From: Anaerolineaceae bacterium | GTDB lineage: Bacteria > Chloroflexota > Anaerolineae > Anaerolineales > Anaerolineaceae | Length of the DNA: 8,958 nucleotides | Assembly: GCA_003158355.1 (NCBI GenBank) | Contig: PMIV01000275.1 | Span: 1-8,958 of the forward strand | Direction: 5' to 3' | In this document: one piece after another, positions 1 to 5,341 of the stretch | How positions within the stretch are numbered: the stretch's first letter is position 1 | Layout of the letters: each line of letters begins with the position of its first letter | The notes under the pieces: generated by a model | The model's input: the letters and a program-made list of their open reading frames with translations, nothing else | Database searches by the model: none | What the model was told of the DNA's origin: nothing | Program-made: the position numbers and the translations under genes

Positions 1-953
1 TTGATTGCCGCAATATCCAGTAAGGGTTTGCTTACCCATTGGCGGATGAGCCGATGTCCCATGGGAGTGACGGTCTGATCCAAAATGGAAAGAAGTGAAC
101 CCTGGGCCTCTCCGCGCCGGATGGTTTCGGTCAATTCCAGATTGCGTCGGGTCGATGCATCCAGGGTCATGAATTCGCTGATGGAATAGGTGGAGACGTG
201 GTTCAAAAGGGGCAGAGATGAAGGCTGGGTCTCTTTGAGATACTGCAGAATGACGCCGGCAACCTGGATAGCCAGCGGTGAATCTTTCAGGCCAAATCCA
301 TCCAGGGTTTGAACCTCAAATTGCCGCAGCAAGCTTTCACGGCAGCGCCCGGTTTCGAAACGCCAGTCGGGCAGATGCGTGATATGACCGGTAAAGACAT
401 TCGAAAGATCCAAACTTTCGGGGGAAAGTACCTCAGCGGGGTTGAGGCGCATTAATTCAGTGCGCAATTCGCTCGATTGTTCGCTGGTGGGGAATTGGGT
501 GGAGTAAAACTCCCCTGTAGTGATATCTACATAAGCCACAGCCGCTAGATCTTCTGATTGCGTCGCTGCGGCCAGAAAGTTATTCTGGTCACTTTTTAAT
601 AGGGTTGGTTCAACCAAAGTGCCCGGAGTAACCACCCTTACGACTTCACGTGGAAAAAGACCGCGGGCAGGTTGGTCGCCCATTTGTTCACAGATGGCAA
701 CGTGAAAACCCCTGTCAATGAGGCGGGAGAGATAATTATCTACGGCGTGATAGGGGATGCCTGCCATGGGGATGCGCATGCCTTTGGCGACATTGCGCGA
801 GGTTAATACAATATCCAGTTCACGAGAAGCGATCTCAGCATCGTGATCAAAGGTTTCATAAAAATCGCCCAGCCTGAAAAAAAGAATGGTATCGGGGTAT
901 TTTTGCTTTATATCCAGATATTGCTGGCGAATTGGAGTAACATCATCATTCAT
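1..953 (-). CDS. mutS: DNA mismatch repair protein MutS, N-terminal 317 residues (cut by window edge)
   Basis: MutS recognises mismatches and small loops in newly copied DNA and recruits MutL. The reverse strand from the ATG at 953 reads 317 codons with no stop to the window edge, so about the first third of a usual 850-900 residue protein is present. The mismatch-recognition domain comes first, with the Phe-x-Glu motif at F31-Y32-E33 (context RLGDFYETF). It is followed by the conserved stretch MAGIPYHAVDNYLSRLI and ICEQMGD, the connector domain, and the start of the core (TRRNLELTE, then LDQTVTPMGHRL). The Phe-x-Glu motif marks the MutS1 repair type rather than MutS2. The ATPase domain lies outside the window. 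The gene is transcribed away from the aldo/keto reductase gene, with a TATAAT 41 bases before the ATG. The ribosome site is weak (GGAAA very close to the ATG). The assignment is firm; intactness of the rest cannot be judged. Confidence 0.96.
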   Translation of the reverse strand, partial: MNDDVTPIRQQYLDIKQKYPDTILFFRLGDFYETFDHDAEIASRELDIVLTSRNVAKGMRIPMAGIPYHAVDNYLSRLIDRGFHVAICEQMGDQPARGLFPREVVRVVTPGTLVEPTLLKSDQNNFLAAATQSEDLAAVAYVDITTGEFYSTQFPTSEQSSELRTELMRLNPAEVLSPESLDLSNVFTGHITHLPDWRFETGRCRESLLRQFEVQTLDGFGLKDSPLAIQVAGVILQYLKETQPSSLPLLNHVSTYSISEFMTLDASTRRNLELTETIRRGEAQGSLLSILDQTVTPMGHRLIRQWVSKPLLDIAAI

Positions 954-994
954 AGGTTTCCAGTGAGATCTTTCCGTACCCAAGTATGAGAAGT

Positions 995-1000
995 ATTATA
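995..1000 (-). promoter_or_regulatory. Probable -10 element of the mutS promoter
   Basis: The reverse strand reads a perfect TATAAT, 41 bases before the mutS ATG at 953, giving a predicted leader of about 35 bases. I see no good -35 hexamer at a 16-18 base spacing (the candidates read GGATGT or GATGTT) and no extended TGn. The element rests on the exact hexamer and its place in a short divergent spacer. Confidence 0.5.
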
Positions 1001-1045
1001 ACTTAATGGCTTCGAGAACATCCGGGAAATCCAGCCAAATAATTG

Positions 1046-1051
1046 TATAAT
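1046..1051 (+). promoter_or_regulatory. Probable -10 element of the aldo/keto reductase promoter
   Basis: A perfect TATAAT preceded directly by TG (TTGTATAATTC) lies 39 bases before the ATG at 1091, predicting a leader of about 33 bases. No convincing -35 hexamer is present at the usual spacing. It is paired back to back with the mutS TATAAT at 995-1000, so the 137-base spacer carries one candidate per direction. Confidence 0.5.
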
Positions 1052-1090
1052 TCTAAGAAAATCTGACAACCAAAAAAACGGATAACTTAA

Positions 1091-2026
1091 ATGGCTGAAA
1101 AAGCGCACCCAATTTTTGAGAACATTGAGATTGGCATTGGAACCTGGGCATGGGGAGACAGGTTGGTCTGGAATTACGGACAGGGGTATACCGACCAGGA
1201 TATCGAAGAAGTATTTCATTTAGCCATAGAAAATGGAGTTCGTTTTTTTGATACTGCTGAGATATACGGCCAGGGAAAATCCGAATTGATTTTGGGCAAA
1301 CTAATGAAAACGACGCAAACCCAGATCACACTCGCCAGCAAGTTTATGCCGTATCCCTGGCGTTTTCGTAAAGAGAGTTTGCGTAAGGCTTTAACCGCCA
1401 GCCTGAAACGCCTGGATCTTCCCAAAGTACAACTCTATCAAATTCACTGGCCTTTGCCTCCAGTGCCTTTACGAACCTGGATGGAAAGCATGTTGGAAGC
1501 ACAGCAAGACGGTCTAATCGAAGCGGTTGGTGTATCTAATTACGATCTGGCGCAGACGCTGGAAGCTCATCGAATTTTGAGCGAAGGGGGATCTAGACTG
1601 GCTTCAAATCAATTGGAATACCATTTGTTGGAACGCCGCATTGAAAAGAACGGATTGATGAAACAATGCAACGAGCTGGGTATTAAGATCATTGCCTATA
1701 GTCCCCTGGCAATGGGCATTCTCTCCGGAAAGTACACCCCCGAGAATCCACCCAGCGGTGTGCGCGGCAGCCAATATAACCGTGAATTCCTGGGGAAAAT
1801 CCAACCTCTTATCAATGCCATGAAAAAAACCGGGTTGAATCACGATGGAAAAACCGCTGCACAGGTTGCTCTGAACTGGGTGATCTGTAAAGGCGCTTTA
1901 CCCATCCCCGGAGCAAAAAATGCCAATCAACTGGAGCAAAATGTGGGTTCCGCCGGTTGGCGATTGACTGAAGATGAAGTAAATATGCTCGATGAGTTGA
2001 GCGATTCTGTAACAAAAAAAGGATAG
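1091..2026 (+). CDS. Aldo/keto reductase family oxidoreductase
   Basis: This is a 311-residue NADPH-type aldo/keto reductase of usual family length with a single TIM-barrel domain, predicted cytosolic. These enzymes reduce aldehydes and ketones; the substrate cannot be read from sequence. The catalytic tetrad is complete: D54 and Y59 in FFDTAEIYG, K84 in ASKF and H119 in QIHWP. Other family marks are GVSNY at 147-151, SNQLEYHLLER near 172-182, YSPLAMGILSGKY at 203-215 (cofactor region) and the C-terminal nucleotide-binding stretch PIPGAKNANQLEQN at 271-284. The ATG at 1091 is chosen because the protein begins close to the first barrel strand (IGIGTWAWG); its ribosome site is weak (GGA eight bases before). 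It probably leads a two-gene operon with the gene at 2029. The resemblance is to the YhdN/IolS-like and AKR11-13-type bacterial enzymes rather than to xylose reductases, which is an inference from motif style. Confidence 0.93.
   Translation: MAEKAHPIFENIEIGIGTWAWGDRLVWNYGQGYTDQDIEEVFHLAIENGVRFFDTAEIYGQGKSELILGKLMKTTQTQITLASKFMPYPWRFRKESLRKALTASLKRLDLPKVQLYQIHWPLPPVPLRTWMESMLEAQQDGLIEAVGVSNYDLAQTLEAHRILSEGGSRLASNQLEYHLLERRIEKNGLMKQCNELGIKIIAYSPLAMGILSGKYTPENPPSGVRGSQYNREFLGKIQPLINAMKKTGLNHDGKTAAQVALNWVICKGALPIPGAKNANQLEQNVGSAGWRLTEDEVNMLDELSDSVTKKG
2018..2023 (+). promoter_or_regulatory. Ribosome binding site for the 2029 gene, inside the reductase stop region
   Basis: AAAGGA sits 5 bases before the ATG at 2029 and overlaps the last codons of the reductase, whose stop is TAG at 2024-2026. 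This supports the start at 2029 and suggests that the two genes are translated in succession from one message. Confidence 0.55.
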
Positions 2027-2028
2027 CT

Positions 2029-2577
2029 ATGCCAGAAAAACAAGAATTCTTACCGTTTCACGCCATAAATGAGTTCATGCGTGATGATTATCGTTTAACG
2101 ATCTTAACCGAGGTTTTATCCAATCAGGATAAAATGTCGGCAGAAAAACACTCCTTATTGAATAAGATGATTACCAGATACGTGACTGTGCAAGGGTTTC
2201 GCAATAGCAATCTGGCACCAGTGGGTAGAAAAGCCAAAGGTACGGCCACATTATTTGAACGTTCTCATGAATTGGTGGCAATTGTTGTTGAAAGCTGGAG
2301 CCGGCTGCATGAACAATTAGGCAGAGCGGTACTCACAGTTCTTACTGAGAAAGAATGGGAAGGTCTGCAGCCATTGGATATAGATCGCAGCCAGTTACCC
2401 GGATTTTTAATCCATTGGCCAAAAAAGGATAACTTTGAAGAACTGATTAAAGCCGTTAAAGAGAAAGATCCCCAATTGGACGAATCCGACGACAATATTA
2501 GTTTGATGGTGGTTTGGATTGGGAATCGTTTACCCTACGATCTTTATGAGGAAGTAGAAAAAGAAGAAAAAGAGTAA
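2029..2577 (+). CDS. Conserved-looking hypothetical protein, 182 residues, function unknown
   Basis: I do not recognise this protein. It is soluble, with no signal peptide or membrane segment. The N-terminal half looks helical and charged (FMRDDYRLTILTEVLSN). A middle stretch mixes basic and small residues (NLAPVGRKAKGTATLFER, residues 61-78) and runs into an amphipathic helix (ELVAIVVESWSRLHEQLG). The C-terminal part contains FLIHWPKKDNFEELIKAV, then SLMVVWIGNRLPYDLYEE and a charged EKEEKE tail. I see no cysteine pair, Walker motif or helix-turn-helix that I would name. It starts two bases after the reductase stop behind a good ribosome site (AAAGGA), so it is very probably a real gene in the same operon. 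Its stop TAA at 2575-2577 directly abuts the stop of scpA on the other strand. I compared it with ScpB, which often neighbours scpA, and it lacks ScpB features. Confidence 0.8.
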   Translation: MPEKQEFLPFHAINEFMRDDYRLTILTEVLSNQDKMSAEKHSLLNKMITRYVTVQGFRNSNLAPVGRKAKGTATLFERSHELVAIVVESWSRLHEQLGRAVLTVLTEKEWEGLQPLDIDRSQLPGFLIHWPKKDNFEELIKAVKEKDPQLDESDDNISLMVVWIGNRLPYDLYEEVEKEEKE

Positions 2578-3366
2578 TTATTCGTCAAACTCGATCTCTT
2601 GATCTTCCATATTTCCCCACTCGCCCTCTGAATGGAGTTCAATCTCTCCAAAGAGGGCGATTTGATTTACATTCACGATATGTCGTTTGATCAGTTCCAG
2701 CATGGCTAAGAAAGTCACCACGATCTCCAGACGATTTTCCGGTGAAGTGAGCAAATTCCTAAACGAGACAGAACCAACCTTGCGTAGGTTTTCGATGATG
2801 GTGTTGATCTTTTGACGTATGGTGATACGCGGAATGGAAACGATCTGGCTAAGCGGAGCTACTTTCCCGTTTCCGCCAAAAATATCCCGGGCAGCTTCGA
2901 TCAGGCCTTCGAGGGTTAATTCACTCATGTCAAGTTTGGTCGGTATTTGCACGCGTGTATCAGAATTCAGCCGTAAATAGGTGTGCAGGCCGGCCAGTTC
3001 GCGTTCTTCCAGGAAATATCCAAGTTCTTTGAAGCGTTTGTAGAGGATCAATTGCTTTGCCAGAGCTTCGCCAGGGTCTTCTTCCGGGGTTAGTCCTAGC
3101 AGAGATGGACGGGGCAGCAGCGCAGCAGATTTGATCTGGACCAGGCGGGCGGCAATGACTAAAAAGGCAGAGACTTCAGCTGCATTTTGTTCTTGAAGGT
3201 CATGCAGGTAAGCTAAAAACTGATCGGTTACCTGTGCCAGTGCCAGGCGGGTGATATCCAGTTCGGCTTTTTCAATCAACTGTAACAGCAGATCGAGAGG
3301 ACCGGAATATATTTCGGTGCTGATCTGATACCCTTCGGATTGGTGGCTGGCAATTTGAAAATCCAT
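2578..3366 (-). CDS. scpA: Segregation and condensation protein A (kleisin subunit of Smc-ScpAB)
   Basis: ScpA is the kleisin that bridges the two SMC heads and binds ScpB, forming the ring that organises and segregates the nucleoid. The 262-residue length is normal for the family. The N-terminal SMC-neck-binding part carries the hallmark YSGPLDLLLQLIEKAELDI at residues 20-38. A helical stretch follows (FLVIAARLVQIKSAALLP), then a variable linker. The C-terminal winged-helix part that contacts the SMC head cap includes VVTFLAMLELIKRH and QIALFGEI, and the protein ends in an acidic tail. The ATG at 3366 is placed exactly 7 bases after an extended -10 (TGCTATAAT), with no ribosome site between, so translation is probably leaderless. 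The partner smc lies 2 kb away on the other strand. scpB, usually next to scpA, is not adjacent here: the downstream neighbour is an unrelated gene on the opposite strand, meeting stop to stop. Confidence 0.95.
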   Translation of the reverse strand: MDFQIASHQSEGYQISTEIYSGPLDLLLQLIEKAELDITRLALAQVTDQFLAYLHDLQEQNAAEVSAFLVIAARLVQIKSAALLPRPSLLGLTPEEDPGEALAKQLILYKRFKELGYFLEERELAGLHTYLRLNSDTRVQIPTKLDMSELTLEGLIEAARDIFGGNGKVAPLSQIVSIPRITIRQKINTIIENLRKVGSVSFRNLLTSPENRLEIVVTFLAMLELIKRHIVNVNQIALFGEIELHSEGEWGNMEDQEIEFDE

Positions 3367-3373
3367 TTTGCCA

Positions 3374-3382
3374 ATTATAGCA
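3374..3382 (-). promoter_or_regulatory. Extended -10 promoter of scpA, positioned for a leaderless message
   Basis: The reverse strand reads TGCTATAAT, a perfect extended -10, with exactly 7 bases (TGGCAAA) between TATAAT and the ATG at 3366. Transcription normally begins about 6-8 bases after the hexamer, so the first transcribed base should be at or next to the A of the start codon. A possible weak -35 (TTAGAG, 3397-3402) lies at a 17-base spacing. Confidence 0.65.
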
Positions 3383-3416
3383 GAAAGTGGATATTCCTCT
3401 AATCTGAGTGCGCCTG

Positions 3417-3422
3417 TATAAT
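3417..3422 (+). promoter_or_regulatory. -10 promoter element of the thrC-like gene, positioned for a leaderless message
   Basis: A perfect TATAAT preceded by CTG ends exactly 7 bases before the ATG at 3430, mirroring the scpA arrangement on the other strand. The intervening bases (TGCCATA) hold no ribosome site. A -35 at a 17-base spacing would be 3394-3399 (TTCCTC, poor), overlapping the possible scpA -35. If so, polymerase could not occupy both promoters at once; that is inference. Confidence 0.6.
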
Positions 3423-3429
3423 TGCCATA

Positions 3430-4524
3430 ATGGCTATGTTACCTGTATGTAGTAAATGCGGAAAGTCTTACCCGGATGTAGGAACACCTTATAAATGTTC
3501 GTGCGGTGGTGTTTATGATTACATTGAATTCCCAGCTTATCAGAAAGACCAATTTGATCTGACCCTGCCTGGTCTGTGGAAGTACCGCTCCAGTTTTGGC
3601 CCTGGCGCAATGCCGGTGGTCAGCTTGGGGGAAGGCAACACGCCGCTGATCGAAACGGAATTCAATTCCCAGCCAGTCTGGCTAAAATTGGAATATTTAA
3701 ATCCGACTGCATCTTATAAAGACCGCGGTAGCGCAGTGTTGACCAGTTTTTTGGTCTCTCGCGGAGTAACCTCGGCAATTGAAGATTCCTCTGGTAATGC
3801 CGGGGCATCTTTCGCGGCTTACGCCGCCCGCGCGGGAGTTGAAGGCAAGATATTCATTCCTTCGTCAGCCTCTGGCCCTAAACGCCATCAGATCGAAGCC
3901 TATGGTGCAAAAGTACATTTGATCCCCGGGCCAAGGTCAGAAGCTGCCAGGGCGGTCAGGGAAGAAGCTGAAAACGGACAGACTTATGCCAGCCACGCAT
4001 TCATGCCTTTTGGGTTACCGGGAATTGCCACGATTGCCTATGAGATCGTTGAACAGATGGACGGGAAAGCGCCAGGAACGGTCATAGCGCCTCTTGGTCA
4101 TGGCGGATTATTATATGGGCTCATACAGGGGTTTACAGCCCTTAGAAAGGCTGCTGTGGTCGATAACGAACCTTTCTATGTGGGTGTTCAGACGGTTGGA
4201 TGCGCCCCAATTTTTAATGCGTTTCAAAATCATGAATTCACTTTACGAGAACCCATCGAGTCGGATACAATTGCAGAAGGAGTGCGTGTCAGTTCTCCGG
4301 TCCGTGGAGAAGCAATATTAAAAAGGCTCACGAATGGGCGTGGTTGTATCCTCGCGGTCAATGATTTTCAATTGAAAAAAGCATATCTTGAAATTGCTGA
4401 AAAAGGTTTTTTTGTTGAACCCACTTCAGCGCTCGTTTGGGCAGCTTTACCAGAAATAGTTGGGAAGAACCCGGGACCGATTGTGCTCATTTTAACCGGC
4501 TCCGGTTTAAAAACACAAATTTGA
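3430..4524 (+). CDS. thrC: Threonine synthase-like PLP-dependent enzyme (fold type II)
   Basis: Threonine synthase converts O-phosphohomoserine to threonine and phosphate, the last step of threonine synthesis. The 364-residue protein is typical in length for the short bacterial and archaeal form. It begins with a zinc-ribbon-like cysteine set (C7-x2-C10 and C23-x-C25), as many short threonine synthases do. The PLP lysine is K97 in NPTASYKDRG. The cofactor-contacting loop is SSGNAG, with N123 expected to hold the PLP ring oxygen. The phosphate-binding glycine loop is APLGHGG, and the C-terminal LTGSGLK matches the ring-nitrogen-contacting end of the family. Departures from common ThrC are S-Y-K-D instead of S-F-K-D and SSGNAG instead of SSGNTS-like forms, so a related phosphohomoserine or amino-acid lyase/synthase activity is possible. 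ATG 3430 is preferred over ATG 3436 because it lies 7 bases from TATAAT. No other threonine genes are present. It probably starts an operon with rnc and smc. Confidence 0.8.
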   Translation: MAMLPVCSKCGKSYPDVGTPYKCSCGGVYDYIEFPAYQKDQFDLTLPGLWKYRSSFGPGAMPVVSLGEGNTPLIETEFNSQPVWLKLEYLNPTASYKDRGSAVLTSFLVSRGVTSAIEDSSGNAGASFAAYAARAGVEGKIFIPSSASGPKRHQIEAYGAKVHLIPGPRSEAARAVREEAENGQTYASHAFMPFGLPGIATIAYEIVEQMDGKAPGTVIAPLGHGGLLYGLIQGFTALRKAAVVDNEPFYVGVQTVGCAPIFNAFQNHEFTLREPIESDTIAEGVRVSSPVRGEAILKRLTNGRGCILAVNDFQLKKAYLEIAEKGFFVEPTSALVWAALPEIVGKNPGPIVLILTGSGLKTQI

Positions 4525-4586
4525 GGATTGGGAAGATGATGACCGCGAGCTGCCTGAGGCAGACGGCTGGCGCTTCTTGTTTTCCC

Positions 4587-4592
4587 GGGAGG
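4587..4592 (+). promoter_or_regulatory. Strong ribosome binding site that decides the rnc start
   Basis: GGGAGG lies 5 bases before a TTG codon at 4598, an ideal spacing. The earlier in-frame TTG at 4577 has no such site. This is the best ribosome site among the genes of the window and favours the shorter, 240-residue RNase III. Confidence 0.65.
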
Positions 4593-4597
4593 TTGTT

Positions 4598-5320
4598 TTG
4601 AAGGAAACCAGACAAAATTCCGAGACCGAATCGCCTGAGGAATTCAATCAACGTTTAAAATTAAATATTTCCGATATTTTATTACTCAGCCGTGCACTAA
4701 CCCACCGTTCGTATTTGAATGAACATCCAGATGCAGTTGAAGATAACGAACGTCTGGAATTTTTAGGGGATGCGGTACTTGATTTTATAGTGGGTGCCTG
4801 GTTATATAATCGCTACCCGGACATGTTGGAGGGTGAGTTAACCCGAATGCGCTCTGCTCTGGTTCACACTGAGCAATTGGCCGAATTTGCGGTTCAGATC
4901 GACCTGGGAAAAGCCATGCGCCTGGGCAGGGGAGAAACTCAGGCTGGCGGTAAAGAACGGCCGGCACTTCTATGTGATACCTTTGAAGCGGTGGTGGGCG
5001 CGATCTACCTGAATCAAAACATCGAAGGCGTGCTCACTTTTATATCGCCGTTTCTTATCAATTCTGCCGAAGATATCATCATCAACCATAAAGACGAAGA
5101 TCCAAAGAGCAAATTACAGGAATGGGCCCAGGGGAAGGGTTACCCCACTCCCCAATATATTACTTGCAGCAGTTCAGGCCCCGACCATTCAAAAATATTT
5201 GAAGTGGATGTCTATGTCAATGGCATTGTGATGGCTCGCGGAAACGGTCATAGCAAGCAGGCTGCCACAAAATCGGCAGCTACCGCCGCTTTGATCAGCC
5301 TGGGTATGAACTTAAAATAA
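4598..5320 (+). CDS. rnc: Ribonuclease III
   Basis: RNase III is a magnesium-dependent dimeric endonuclease that cuts double-stranded RNA, maturing rRNA precursors and shaping mRNA levels. From TTG 4598 it has 240 residues, usual for the family. The catalytic domain begins with SRALTHRSYLNE. The signature ERLEFLGDAVLDF supplies E54 and D58, and CDTFEAVVGAIYL supplies D127 and E130, matching the four metal-site acids of the family. The double-stranded-RNA-binding domain spans about residues 168-237 (DPKSKLQEWAQ, then GNGHSKQAATKSAATAAL with the RNA-contacting lysines). All key residues are present, so it should be active. No ATG is available near the N-terminus; TTG 4598 is chosen for its GGGAGG site, and TTG 4577 would add seven residues. 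It lies 73 bases after the thrC-like gene and 21 bases before smc, the same rnc-smc order seen in Bacillus and other bacteria. Confidence 0.95.
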   Translation: MKETRQNSETESPEEFNQRLKLNISDILLLSRALTHRSYLNEHPDAVEDNERLEFLGDAVLDFIVGAWLYNRYPDMLEGELTRMRSALVHTEQLAEFAVQIDLGKAMRLGRGETQAGGKERPALLCDTFEAVVGAIYLNQNIEGVLTFISPFLINSAEDIIINHKDEDPKSKLQEWAQGKGYPTPQYITCSSSGPDHSKIFEVDVYVNGIVMARGNGHSKQAATKSAATAALISLGMNLK

Positions 5321-5332
5321 TTTCGGATCGAC

Positions 5333-5338
5333 AGGAAA
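5333..5338 (+). promoter_or_regulatory. Ribosome binding site of smc
   Basis: AGGAAA lies 3 bases before the smc ATG at 5342 (its AGGA core is 5 bases away), in the 21-base gap after the rnc stop. It supports the start and independent loading of ribosomes on smc within a shared message. Confidence 0.5.
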
Positions 5339-5341
5339 TTC

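Noticed and set aside
950..1219. An 89-residue leftward frame whose TGA overlaps the mutS ATG (ATGA), as coupled genes do.
   Set aside because: It starts inside the reductase gene on the other strand, spans the likely mutS promoter, has no ribosome site that I can see and encodes no recognisable motif. The overlap is probably chance.
4094..4321. A 75-residue forward frame within the thrC-like gene.
   Set aside because: It is out of frame inside a well-supported enzyme and has no recognisable content.
4550..4562. The palindrome CTGCCTGAGGCAG considered as a terminator between the thrC-like gene and rnc.
   Set aside because: The arm is only about 5 base pairs once a loop is allowed and no T-run follows directly; the T-rich stretch is more than ten bases further on. 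It is too weak to call a terminator.
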